DNA of 64,000 bases from Streptomyces sp. WAC08241 (GTDB lineage: Bacteria; Actinomycetota; Actinomycetes; Streptomycetales; Streptomycetaceae): the NCBI GenBank assembly GCA_007858575.1, contig CP042279.1, forward strand, positions 310,001-374,000, in the 5' to 3' direction. The translations under genes and the position numbers were made by a program. The notes beneath the pieces were generated by a model. The model worked only from the letters and a program-made list of their open reading frames with translations, did not search any database and was not told the DNA's origin. Numbering within the stretch: the stretch's first letter is position 1; every line of letters starts with the position of its first letter. Positions 10,412 through 24,279 of this stretch are shown here, piece after piece.

Positions 10412-11097
10412 TCATCCCTTGGGCCCCACATGAAGATCCATGAGCGCGACGGAGGCCCTGCGGGCGACGGAGACGTTGTACGGCCTTCCGTTGCGGACGC
10501 AGCGCGTCCACTCGACGCCGAGCGCGTCGAGCGTGTCGGTATAGAGCCGCCGGATGTCGTCCGAGACGTTGGTGAAGAAGTACCGGGGTACTCGTACCGC
10601 TTGCGCTCGCCGTTCACGACGCGGGTGGTCCAGTTGGTGATCCGACACCCGTCGGAGTGCACGAGCCCACGAACGAACGCCCAGGGATGGGCGTCGACGA
10701 CCGCCTGCTGCCAGGACTCCAGGACGATGCGGCGCTCGTGCTTCTTGCCGGGGCCGTGTTGGGGAAGAGGCATTTCCAGTGTCGACCGTAGCTCGTGACC
10801 ATGACGCACCCTTGCTTCTGCAGCAAGCAGGCGCTTCCCGTGGGTTGTACGGCCAGGATCGCGGAGCGGCACGCTTCGATCAGCCTGGGCCAGGCGTCTG
10901 CGCAGGCGATGCGGAGATAGTGACCGCCCCGGGGTGATCACTGATGCAGCCGTCACCCAGATAGAGCCCGAGCAGATAGGCGTACGCAGCGGTGTCGTCC
11001 GGCAGCTCGGGGACCGGGCGGCACCTCGAGCACGGTGTGGATGTTCTGCGCGCGCGGGGAGGGCGTGAGTGTGCGCACGTGTTGTGGTGTCGTACAT
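10412..11097 (-). pseudogene. LAGLIDADG-like endonuclease-fold protein, N-terminally truncated
   Basis: Member of a Streptomyces family that usually joins an N-terminal helix-turn-helix to a dodecapeptide (LAGLIDADG-type) homing-endonuclease-like fold. Seen: start MYDTTTRAH, a first motif AYLLGLYLGDGCISDHP, the block HGPGKKHERRIVLESWQQ, a second motif AFVRGLVHSDGCRITNW, and RYFFTNVSDDIRRLYTDTLDALG, ending VALMDLHVGPKG. The first and second motif copies each keep an acidic residue in the GDG/SDG position. Only about 30 residues lie between the start and the first motif, whereas the family usually has a full helix-turn-helix and linker there, so this copy seems genuinely shortened as well as frameshifted (near 10588, 10860, 10935 and 11030). 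It lies directly downstream of a tRNA gene. Function unknown. Confidence 0.65.
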
Positions 11098-11207
11098 GGG
11101 TGCGAGCTTTGCGGAGGTCGCGCCATGGCGTGCCGAATTCGAAACTGCGTCCACCCGTGTGAGTGAACGGGAGCGCTTGCGGCTCAAGCTTCGAAACAAA
11201 GGAAAAG

Positions 11208-11280
11208 TGCCCCAGGTGGGATTCGAACCCACACTGTCCGCTGTTTGAGAGCGGCCTCTGACCAGTTGGAGTACTGGGGC
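11208..11280 (-). tRNA. tRNA with CAA (Leu) anticodon and class I fold
   Basis: A complete 73-base cloverleaf. Acceptor GCCCCAG/CTGGGGC with discriminator A; D arm CTC..GAG with GG in the loop; anticodon stem CCGCT/AGCGG with loop CTCAAAC, giving T33 and anticodon CAA (reads UUG); five-base variable loop ACAGT; T arm GTGGG/CCCAC with loop TTCGAAT. No 3' CCA is encoded. All normal bacterial leucine tRNAs have a long variable arm, which this one lacks, so the amino acid identity is uncertain despite the anticodon. A 9-bp direct repeat GCTTCGAAA flanks it (11188-11196 and 11279-11287). Confidence 0.85.
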
Positions 11281-11391
11281 TTCGAAAGGCAGGTCCACAC
11301 GGGCCCTGCGGATCACTACCTTACAGGAGGTGGGTAGGCTCATGGGGAGCTGTATCCGCCTCGGAACGAGGCCATTGAACGAGGAGCCCCC

Positions 11392-12051
11392 GTGACCGCC
11401 CCCGAGTCGCCCCAGCCCGCCGACGACGCCGAGGCGCCGCACGTTCCGCCGCTGACGACCCGTGTCGTCATCGCCGAGGACGAGGCCCTGATCCGCCTCG
11501 ACCTCAAAGAGATGCTCGAGGAAGAGGGCTACACGGTCGTCGGCGAGGCCGGGGACGGTGCCAAGGCCGTCGAGCTCGCCCGCGAGTACCGCCCGGACCT
11601 CGTCATCCTCGACGTGAAGATGCCCGTCCTCGACGGCATCTCGGCCGCCGAGAAGATCGCCGGCGAGTCCATCGCCCCCGTCCTCATGCTCACCGCGTTC
11701 TCGCAGCGCGAGCTGGTCGAGCGGGCCCGGGACGCCGGTGCCATGGCGTACCTGGTGAAGCCGTTCAGCAAGAGCGACGTGGTGCCGGCCATCGAGATGG
11801 CCGTCTCCCGGTTCGCGGAGCTGCGGGCGCTGGAGAAGGAGGTCGCCGACCTCTCTCAGCGGCTGGAGACCCGGAAGCTGGTGGACCGGGCGAAGTCGGT
11901 CCTGCAGACGCAGTACGGCCTGTCGGAGCCCGCCGCGTTCCGGTGGATCCAGAAGACGTCGATGGACCGCCGCATGTCGATGCAGCAGGTGGCGGAGGCG
12001 GTCATCGAGGACGCCGAGGAGAAGAAGGCGGCCAAGAACAAGGAGCAGTGA
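11392..12051 (+). CDS. pdtaR: ANTAR-domain response regulator (PdtaR-type)
   Basis: Intact, 219 residues. GTG start at 11392 after GAGGAG. An N-terminal receiver domain (about residues 24-140) shows the acidic pair EDE, the phospho-acceptor Asp in LVILDVKMP, the Thr of LMLTAFS and the Lys of YLVKPFS. A coiled-coil linker leads to a C-terminal ANTAR domain (about 155-210: LETRKLVDRAKSVLQ, EPAAFRWIQKTSMD) that binds RNA hairpins to prevent termination or block translation. In mycobacteria its partner is the histidine kinase PdtaS; no kinase is adjacent here. It faces the liv importer genes, with a shared terminator between. Confidence 0.93.
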   Translation: MTAPESPQPADDAEAPHVPPLTTRVVIAEDEALIRLDLKEMLEEEGYTVVGEAGDGAKAVELAREYRPDLVILDVKMPVLDGISAAEKIAGESIAPVLMLTAFSQRELVERARDAGAMAYLVKPFSKSDVVPAIEMAVSRFAELRALEKEVADLSQRLETRKLVDRAKSVLQTQYGLSEPAAFRWIQKTSMDRRMSMQQVAEAVIEDAEEKKAAKNKEQ

Positions 12052-12071
12052 CCGGCTCCGTACGTACGGAG

Positions 12072-12105
12072 AAGGCCCGCCCCACGGCGTTGTGGGGCGG
12101 GCCTT
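12072..12105. terminator. Perfect 14-bp bidirectional terminator
   Basis: AAGGCCCGCCCCAC and GTGGGGCGGGCCTT around the loop GGCGTT, between the convergent pdtaR and livF. Works for either direction: A residues start one arm and T residues end the other. Confidence 0.88.
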
Positions 12106-12129
12106 CGGCTTGCGTGCGGTCGGGGAGGG

Positions 12130-13797
<1,668 letters not shown>

Positions 13798-13800
13798 GGT

Positions 13801-15633
13801 TCAGGCACCTGCCTTGGCGAGCGTGGCGGGCGTCTCGTCCTTCTCGTGGAACTCCAGTTGGTTGCGCCGGTTGGCGATCATGCCTTCGGGGCGGAAGCGC
13901 ATGAGGAGGATCAGCGCGACGCCGAAGGCGAGGAGCTGGAACTCGCCCATGAACTGGAGCTTGTTCGGGATGAGGAAGAGCAGGGAGGCGCCGACCAGGG
14001 GCCGCTCATCGTGCCCATGCCGCCGAGGACGACGGCTGCGAGCAGGAAGGCGGAGTTGGGGGGATGGGGCCGGCGAAGAGGTACTGCTCGGGGGTCACGG
14101 TGTAGGTGACGTGGGCCTGGACGGTGCCGGCGAGGCCGGCGAGCGCGGCGCCGAGGGCGAAGGCGATGAGCTTGACGCGGAAGCCGTTGATGCCCATGGC
14201 GAGGGCGGCGGTCTCGTCCTCGCGGATGGCGACCCAGGCGCGGCCGATGCGGGAGTCGCCGCTGCGCCGGAAGACCAGCACGACGACCACCATGATCAGC
14301 AGCATGAGGAAGAAGTAGTTGGCGAAGCGTCCGATGGTGAAGCCGGCGATGATGTGTTCGGCGCCGAAGTCGAATCCGAAGATGTTGAGGTTCGGGATGG
14401 ACGCGATGCCGTTGGAGCCGTTGGTGATGTCGGGGCCGGAGGTGCCGTCGGTGTTGTTGACCGCGATGCGGAAGATCTCGCCGAAGCCGAGGGTGACGAT
14501 GGCGAGGTAGTCGCCGCGCAGGCGGAGGGTGGGGGCGCCGATGAGGACGCCGAAGACCAGGGAGGCCGCTGCGCCGACCAGGACGGCGGCCCAGAAGGGA
14601 AGTGGACGCCGAAGGGGGAGGTGGGGGCGCCGGAGACGAGGGCGGCCGCGTAGGCGCCGACGCCGAGGAAGGCGACGTATCCGAGGTCGAGGAGGCCGGC
14701 GAGGCCGACGACGATGTTGAGGCCCAGGGCGACGGTGGCGAAGATCAGGATGTAGACGCCGAGGGTCGCGTACTGGTCGTCGGTCTGGGTGAAGGGGAAG
14801 AGGGCGGCGGCGGTGAAGGCGCCGGCGATGGTGAGGTTCTGGTGCTTGCCGGTGAGCTGGGTGGCCTGCTGGACGAGTCCGGACTTGTTGACGGCGGCGA
14901 AGCCGATGCCGGTGGTGATCAGGAAGCCGAGGAACAGCTCGTCGTACTCGGTGCCGACGCCGTAGGTGAAGATGCCGAGGGCGACGGCGAGGACGCCGGT
15001 GATGATGAGGATCTCGACGGAGGAGTGCAGCGGGGGAGCCGTCGCACGGGGCCGGTGGCGAAGGCGGCCTTGAAGGTGGTCCAGCCGTTGCCGGCCTGGT
15101 GCTTGAACTGGTCCCAGCCGGTGTCCTCGGGGTCCTTGGGGAGGAGCTTGGGCCGCTCGAAGGGGAGGGCGAGGGCGCCGAGGAGGGCGATCAGGGAGGC
15201 GAGGGCGACGACGGCGCCGCCGGGCTCCAGGTTGATCGGGCCGCCGAGGGTGATGCTGATGGCGCCGACGGTGAACCAGGCGATGGCGAAGTTGGCGATG
15301 GCGGCGAGCCGGAGGGCCGCGTCGCCGCCGGCGGGGTGAGCCAGCGGGTGCCCTTGACGCCGTAGGTGGAGAGGGCGAAGAGGGTGGTGAGCAGGCCGGT
15401 GATGAGGACTTGGAGCTGGAGGCCGCCGGGGAGCCGTAGAAGGTGAGGTCGCCGGGGAAGCTGGGGGTCCAGGTCCAGGCGAGGAAGCAGCTCGCGACGG
15501 TGAGGGCGCCGCCGCCCGCGGTGAGGAGGCGGGCGGTCTTGGCGGGGATGAGGCCGATGAGGCCGGTGGCTTCGGCGGGCTCGGGGGCCGCGGCTGCCTG
15601 GGGGTTCTCGGAGATGGTGGTCATGGTGCTCAC
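13801..15633 (-). CDS. livM: Branched-chain amino acid ABC transporter permease LivM
   Basis: Large membrane permease of about 610 residues. GTG start at 15633 overlaps the livH stop by 4 bp; an in-frame ATG lies three codons later. The N-terminal third adds extra membrane segments, a known feature of actinobacterial LivM. The core shows NIVVGLAGLLDLGYVAFLGV, RIGRAWVAIREDETAALAMG (the cytoplasmic EAA-like loop) and VKLIAFALGAALAGLAGT. Frame breaks near 13998, 14050, 14600, 15035, 15340 and 15430, so no single frame covers the protein. The stop is TGA at 13801-13803. Confidence 0.85.
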
Positions 15634-16556
15634 GCCCTGTCCGCGACGCGCTCGCCGAGGAGGCCTTGGGGCCGGGCGAGGAGTACGACGATGAGGAGTA
15701 CGAAGGCCCAGACGTCGGCCCAGGACTGGCCGCCGAGCTGCTCCATACCGGGGATGTGGCTGATGTAGGCCGTCGCCATGGTCTCGGCGATGCCGAGGAC
15801 GACTCCGCCGATCATGGCGCCGTAGATGTTGCCGATGCCGCCGAGGACGGCGGCGGTGAAGGCCTTGAGTCCGAGGAGGAAGCCCATCTTGTAGTCGACG
15901 ACGCCGTATTTGAGGCCGTAGGCGACGGCGCCGACGGCGGCCATCGCGGCGCCGAGGGCGAAGGCGATGACGATGATGCGGTCGGTGTTGACGCCCATGA
16001 GCTTGGCGGTGTCGGGGTCCTGGGCGGTGGCCTGCATGCCGCGTCCGGTGCGGGTGCGCATGACGAAGAAGGCGAGGAAGGCCATGCAGATGGGGGCGGC
16101 GACGAGGAGGAAGACGTCGCCGGTCTGGATGGTGATCGGGCCGAGTTCGATGGCGCCGCCGGGGATCTGCGGAAGGTGCGGGCGGACTTGGCCTCCGGGT
16201 ACAGCGACCAGACGAGCTGCTGGAGGGCGAGGGAGAGGCCGATGGCCGTGATGAGGGGGCGAGGCGGGGGCCGCCGCGGAGCGGGCGGTAGGCGAGTCGT
16301 TCGGCGCCGACGGCTATGGTCGTCGCGACGAGTACGGCGCCGATGATCATGAGGGGAGTGCCACCCACATGCTGGTGCCGCCGGGAAGGATGAGCCAGAC
16401 CGTGAGGGCCCCGAAGCCGCCGGTCATGAAGATCTCGCCGTGGGCGAAGTTGATGAGCTGGACGATGCCGTAGACCATCGTGTAGCCGACGGCGACCAGC
16501 CCGTACATGGATCCCAGTAGCAGGCCGTTGACCAGCTGCTGCGGCAGTTCGTTCAC
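15630..16556 (-). CDS. livH: Branched-chain amino acid ABC transporter permease LivH
   Basis: Membrane permease of about 309 residues. Starts MNELPQQLVNGLLLGSMYGL. The conserved region MVYGIVQLINFAHGEIFM is present. The cytoplasmic coupling loop is GRGMQATAQDPDTAKLMGVN. It ends LLARPQGLLGERVADRA. Frame breaks near 16170, 16260 and 16355. Partners: LivM permease, LivG/LivF ATPases and the LivK binding protein encoded just upstream. Confidence 0.9.
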
Positions 16557-16652
16557 CGCATTGTCCTCCGAGACTTTCGACGGATTGACACCGCGCGGGG
16601 AGCCTGGTGCGGCGCCCCGCGCGGTGAGGGTGGTGCTGGGTGTGGGGTGGGG

Positions 16653-17889
16653 TCAGCTACCGAAGGTGCCGGACTTGACGGGCTTGAACGCGCCGCCCTG
16701 GACCTTGTAGACGGTGAGCTGCTTGTTGGTGGTGTCGCCGAACTCGTCGAAGGAGACCTTGCCGGTCACGCCCTCGAAGGAGACGCCCTGGAGGGCCTCG
16801 ACGACCTTGGCGCGGGCGCCGTCGGGGAGCTTGCCGCCGTTGCCGTCGACGACCTTCTTGACGGCCCTCGATGATGGCCCAGGTGGAGTCGTAGGAGTAG
16901 CCGCCGTAGGCCTCGTAGGCCTCCTTGTAGTTCTCGGCCTTGTAGTTGGCCAGGAACTCCTTGGCGGAGGCGAGGGTCTCGATGGGCGCGCCGACGGAGG
17001 TGGCGAAGTCGCCCTCGGCGGCGGTGGCGCCGGCGAGCTTCACGTACTCGGGGCTGTAGAGGGCGTCGCCGCCGACGACGGTGACCTTGGCGCCGGCTTC
17101 CTTGATCTGCTTGGCCAGGGGCCGGCCGCGGGGTACTCGCCGCCGTAGTAGACGACGTCGGCGCCGGAGCTCTTGACCTTGGTGGCGACGGCGGAGAAGT
17201 CCTTGGTGTCGGGGTTGATGTGCTCGGTGCCGAGGACCTTGCCGCCGAGCTTCTCGAACTCGGTCTTGAAGGTGCCCGCGAGGCCGGCGCCGTAGGTCTT
17301 CTTGTCGTCGATGATGAAGGCCTTGGTCTTCTTGGCCTCCTTGACGACGTACTGGGCGGCGAAGGGCCCTGGATGGCGTCGGTGGTGGCGGTGCGGAAGT
17401 ACGACTTGTAGCCGCGCTTCTTGTCGCCGGTGCTCCAGTTGACGCCCTGGCTCAGGGCGGGGTTGGTGTTGGCCGGGGAGACCTGGGCCAGCTTGGCGTC
17501 GTCGAAGACCTTCTGCATGGATTCGGCGACGGAGGAGTTCAGGGGCCGACGACGCCGAGGACGGTCTTGTCGGCGACGAACTTGGTGGCGTTCTGCTGGC
17601 CGGCGGAGGGCTGGGCCTGGTCGTCGAGGGACTCCAGCTTGAAGGTGACGCCCTTGACGTACTCCTTCTTGTTGGCCGTCTTGACCGCGAGGTCGGCGGA
17701 GTTCTTGATGCCGAGGCCGAGGGCGGAGAGTTCACCGGTGATCGGCGCGTCGAGGCCGATGGTGACGGTGACGTTGCCGCTGTCGCCGTTGCCGGCGCCG
17801 CCCTTGTCGTCGCGCGAACCACAGGCAGTGAGGGTGAGCGCTCCCGCGGTGACCGCGGTGGTGAGTATGAGCAACGAACGGTTTCGCAC
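16653..17889 (-). CDS. livK: Branched-chain amino acid-binding lipoprotein LivK
   Basis: Extracellular solute-binding lipoprotein of the importer, about 412 residues, first gene of the liv operon. GTG start at 17889 after GGAAAGGA. Signal peptide with lipobox LTAC, then a Gly/Asp-rich linker. Type I periplasmic-binding fold seen: VTIGLDAPITGELSALG, GVVGPLNSSVAES, TYGAGLAGTFKTEFEKLGG and DVVYYGGEYPAA, ending KPVKSGTFGS. Frame breaks near 16866, 17120, 17367 and 17543. A 97-bp gap separates it from livH, with no clear terminator. Confidence 0.9.
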
Positions 17890-18342
17890 GAAGGGTCCTT
17901 TCCTGGCGCGGCCCCTCGGACGAGGTGGTGCCGTGAAGCTGCGGAGCGAGGGGTGCCGTTTTGGAACGCCGGGCCGTACTGGGTTGGTACAGGGCCGTGT
18001 AGTAGGACGCGCCCGGCGGCGCGGTGACTGGCGGTGACTCTAAGCGCAGGTGGGGAGGGTCGGGGAGCGGCGAGGTCAGGATGTGACTGTCTTGTTATGC
18101 CGACGGGGAAAGAGTGTGCGCGACGGGTGGGCAAATCGGGACAAAGATGTTCTTTACGCGGTGTTCACATAGTGAGAACGCGCAGTTCCGCTAAGGGGCT
18201 TGAGTGATTCTTGGTCCTGACCGGCGCCTCGCGCGACTCTCCGGATATCGGACAGTGGCAGAAACTCAGCGGACGAACCGGTGCCTCCGGTTCGGGGGAT
18301 TCCGCATCGCGCGAAGATCACGGAGAGTGATCGGTGGCGGGC
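17890..18342. other. Long regulatory region upstream of the liv operon
   Basis: About 450 bp without a gene between the thioesterase terminator and livK. It is less GC-rich than its surroundings around 18080-18290. An imperfect inverted repeat TTCACA-TAG-TGAGAA lies at 18162-18176. No confident promoter match or RNA fold was found by eye. Confidence 0.4.
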
Positions 18343-18392
18343 GGGAACGGCGGAGGGGCGACACCCTCGGGTGTCGCCCCTCCGCCGTTCCC
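18343..18392. terminator. 23-bp perfect terminator hairpin after the thioesterase gene
   Basis: Arms at 18343-18365 and 18370-18392 are fully complementary over 23 bp with the tetraloop CTCG. It begins 14 bp after the thioesterase stop and insulates the liv promoter region. Confidence 0.88.
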
Positions 18393-18405
18393 ACCCGCGC
18401 GGGTC

Positions 18406-18909
18406 TCAGGCGCTCGTGCCCGCCCCCGCGCCCGGGACGTTCTCCGCGTCCTTGGCGGTGACCTCGCGCAGCATGCAGGTCAGGCGCGCCGAGCAGACCC
18501 GCCGGTCCTGCTCGTCGGTGATCACGATCTCGTACGTGGCGGTGGACCGCCCGCGGTGCACCGGGGTCGCCACGCCGGTCACCAGGCCGCTGCGGGCCCC
18601 GCGGTGGTGGGTGCAGTTCAGGTCGACGCCGACCGCGATCCGGGAGACCCCGCCGTGCAGCATCGACCCGACGGAGCCCAGCGTCTCGGCGAGCACCGCC
18701 GACGCCCCGCCGTGCAGCAGCCCGTACGGCTGCGTGTTGCCCTCCACCGGCATGGTGCCCACGACCCGCTCGGCCGAGGCCTCCAGGATCTGCACGCCCA
18801 TCCGGTTGCCGAGGTGCCCCGCGGAGAAGAGGGCCGGGAGGTCGACGCCGAGCGCCGCGTACTCGTCGATGACCTCCTGCGGGAACTTCACGTGCTGCTG
18901 CTCACCCAT
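18406..18909 (-). CDS. Hotdog-fold thioesterase (PaaI family)
   Basis: Intact, 167 residues. PaaI-type acyl-CoA thioesterase: LLHGGASAVLAETLGSV carries the family catalytic Asp/Glu helix, preceded by the conserved HGG. VGVDLNCTHHRGARSGLV is the typical second strand block. Expected to hydrolyse aryl- or acyl-CoA esters in the cytoplasm. ATG start at 18909 lies 114 bp from the end of the FdhF-like gene. Substrate not predictable. Confidence 0.85.
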   Translation of the reverse strand: MGEQQHVKFPQEVIDEYAALGVDLPALFSAGHLGNRMGVQILEASAERVVGTMPVEGNTQPYGLLHGGASAVLAETLGSVGSMLHGGVSRIAVGVDLNCTHHRGARSGLVTGVATPVHRGRSTATYEIVITDEQDRRVCSARLTCMLREVTAKDAENVPGAGAGTSA

Positions 18910-19023
18910 GGCCCGGCTCCGTTCGTCTTCGTACGGCTCTGATCGGCGCGATCCGGCCGGTCGCGCGGGTCGCGCCGATCGCGCTGGTCGCGTCGCTTCC
19001 GCCCGAGCGTACTAAGCGTTCGC

Positions 19024-21299
<2,276 letters not shown>

Positions 21300-21474
21300 C
21301 GCGCTCTCCCTTGAGCGGTCGTCCTGCGGCGTACGTCTCCGATCCTGTCACGCGCCACCGACAGCCCGGCACCCCGGCCGGTGAGGAGGGATTGTCGGTG
21401 GGCCGTGGCAGGATCGTCCCGCGGCCCAGACAGCATCGAAGAACACCGCAGACACCCGCCCCCGCCTGCTCCTG

Positions 21475-24131
21475 ATGGACGGGCACTCGCTCGCGTACCG
21501 GGCGTTCTTCGCGCTGCCCGCGGAGAACTTCACCACCGCGACCGGACAGCCGACGAACGCGATCTACGGGTTCGCCTCGATGCTGGCGAACACGCTGCGC
21601 GACGAGACCCCCACGCACTTCGCGGTCGCGTTCGACGTGTCCCGCAAGACCTGGCGGTCCGAGGAGTTCCCCGAGTACAAGGCGAACCGCTCGAAGACCC
21701 CCGACGAGTTCAAGGGACAGGTCGAGCTGATCGGCGAGCTGCTCGACGCGATGCGCGCGCAGCGCTTCGCCGTCGACGGCTTCGAGGCGGACGACGTCAT
21801 CGCCACCCTCGCCACGCAGGCCGAGGCCGAGGGCTTCGACGTGCTGATCGTCACCGGCGACCGGGACTCCTTCCAGCTCGTCACCGACCACGTCACCGTG
21901 CTCTACCCCACCAAGGGCGTCTCCGAGCTGACCCGCTTCACCCCGGAGAAGATCCAGGAGAAGTACGGCCTGAGCCCCGCGCAGTACCCCGACTTCGCGG
22001 CCCTGCGCGGCGACCCGTCGGACAACCTGCCCGGCATCCCCGGCGTCGGCGAGAAGACCGCCGCCAAGTGGATCAACCAGTTCGGCTCCTTCGACCGGCT
22101 CGTCGAGCGCGCCGACGAGGTCAAGGGCAAGGCCGGGCAGAACTTCCGCGACCACCTGGAGTCGGTGCGGCTCAACCGGCGCCTGACCGAGATGGTCCGG
22201 GACGTCGAGCTGTCGAAGACGGTGGCCGACCTCGCCCGCGAGCCCTACGACCGGACGGCCGTCGCCCTCGTCCTCGACACCCTGGAGATCCGCAACCCCT
22301 CCCTGCGCGAGCGGCTCCTCGCCGTCGACCCGGGCTCCGCCGAGGAGGCCGCCCCGGCGCCCGCCGCGGGCGTCGAGCTCGACGCCTCCGTCCTGGCCGC
22401 CGGCGAGCTCGCCCCTGGCTCGCCGAGCACGGCACCGGGCCCCTCGGCGTCGCCACCGTCGACAGTTGGGCGCTCGGCACCGGAAACGTCTCCGAGGTCG
22501 CCCTCGCCGCCGCCGGGGGAGCCGCCGCCTGGTTCGACCCCAGTGAGATCGACGAGGCCGACGAGCGGGCCTGGGCCGCGTGGATCTCCGACCCCGACCG
22601 CCCCAAGGTCATGCACAACGCCAAGGGCGCCCTGCGGGTCTTCCCCGAGCACGGCTGGAGCGTCGCGGGCGTCACCATGGACACCGCCCTCGCCGCCTAC
22701 CTCGTCAAGCCCGGCCGCCGCTCCTTCGCCCTGGACGCGCTCTCGATCGAGTACCTCGGGCGCGAGCTGGCCCCCGCGGCCGCCTCCGACGGGCAGCTCG
22801 CCTTCGGTGCCGACGACACCGCCGAGGCCGAGGCCCTCATGGCCCAGGCCCGCGCCGTCCTGGACCTCGGCGGGGCCTTCGACGAGCGGCTCGGCGAGGT
22901 CGGAGCCCGCGAGCTCCTCCACGAGGTCGAGCTGCCCACCTCCGTCCTCCTCGCCCGCCTGGAGCGGCACGGCATCGCCGCCGACCGCGAGCACCTGGAG
23001 GCCATGGAGCAGCAGTTCGCCGGCGCCGTCCAGCAGGCCGTGAAGGAGGCGCACGCCTCCGTCGGCCACGAGTTCAACCTCGGCTCGCCCAAGCAGCTCC
23101 AGGAGGTCTTCTTCGGCGAGCTGAACCTCCCGAAGACCAAGAAGACCAAGACCGGCTACACGACCGACGCCGACGCGCTCGCCTGGCTGGCCGGCCAGAC
23201 CGAGCACGAACTGCCCGTGATCATGCTCCGCCACCGCGAGCAGGCCCGGCTCCGCTCCACCGTCGAGGGCCTGGTCAAGACGATCGCCGCCGACGGCCGG
23301 ATCCACACCACCTTCAGCCAGACCGTCGCCGCCACCGGCCGCCTCTCCTCCACCGACCCGAACCTGCAGAACGTGCCGGTGCGCACCGACGAGGGCCGGG
23401 CCATCCGGCACGGTTTCGTCGTCGGCGAGGGCTTCGAGGCCCTGATGACCGCCGACTACAGCCAGATCGAGCTGCGGGTCATGGCCCACCTCTCCGAGGA
23501 CGAGGGCCTCCTGGAGGCCTTCACCTCCGGCGAGGACCTGCACACCACCGTCGCCTCCCAGGTCTTCGCCGTCGAGCGGTCCGCCGTCGACGCCGAGATG
23601 CGCCGCAAGATCAAGGCCATGTCGTACGGCCTGGCCTACGGCCTCTCCGCCTTCGGCCTCGCCCAGCAGCTCACCATCGACCCGGCCGAGGCCCGGATCC
23701 TGATGGAGACCTACTTCGAGCGCTTCGGCGGGGTGCGGGACTACCTGCGCCGGGTCGTCGACGAGGCCCGCGCCACCGGCTACACCGAGACGATGCTGGG
23801 CCGCCGCCGCTACCTGCCCGACCTCAACAGCGACAACCGGCAGCGCCGCGAGGCCGCCGAGCGGATGGCGCTCAACGCCCCCATCCAGGGCACGGCCGCC
23901 GACATCGTGAAGGTCGCCATGCTGAACGTCGACCGGGCGCTCACGGAAGCCGGCCTCACCTCCCGGATGCTCCTCCAGGTCCACGACGAGATCGTGCTCG
24001 AACTCGCCCCCGGCGAGCGCGAGCAGGTCGAGGCCCTGGTCCGCGAGCAGATGTCCGGCGCGGCCCACTTGCGCGCCCCGCTCGACGTCTCCGTCGGCGT
24101 CGGCCGGGACTGGGACTCCGCCGCGCACTGA
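21475..24131 (+). CDS. polA: DNA polymerase I
   Basis: DNA repair and Okazaki-fragment polymerase, about 890-905 residues. Domains: 5'-3' flap exonuclease (about 1-300: LLLMDGHSLAYRAFFALP, GFEADDVIATLA, TGDRDSFQLV, GDPSDNLPGIPGVGEKTA), a 3'-5' exonuclease-like domain that lacks the DxE and N..D metal ligands (ATVDSWALG, HNAKGALRVF), and the polymerase with DYSQIELRVMAHLS, RRKIKAMSYGLAYG and LLQVHDEIVLE. One frame break near 22412. The start is given as ATG 21475, but sequence before it (TASKNTADTRPRLLL) is also polA-like, so the true start is probably 15-20 codons upstream behind another indel. Confidence 0.93.
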
Positions 24132-24138
24132 CGCGCAC

Positions 24139-24179
24139 CGCCCCCGGTCCCGTGCGGCTCCCGTGCGGGACCGGGGGCG
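24139..24179 (+). terminator. Terminator after polA
   Basis: Arms CGCCCCCGGTCCCG and CGGGACCGGGGGCG, perfect 14 bp with a 13-base loop, beginning 8 bp after the polA stop. Confidence 0.85.
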
Positions 24180-24279
24180 GGCGTGCGACCGCCGTGCGGG
24201 CCCCGGGGGTGGGGTGGTGTGCGCCGGATGGACCACTCCGGAGGGCGTTCCGGCGCCCGGGCTCACGAAACTGAGCAGC

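Noticed and set aside
11188..11287. GCTTCGAAA direct repeats flanking the tRNA as att sites of an integrated element
   Set aside because: Only 9 bp, with just the tRNA between them and no integrase nearby.
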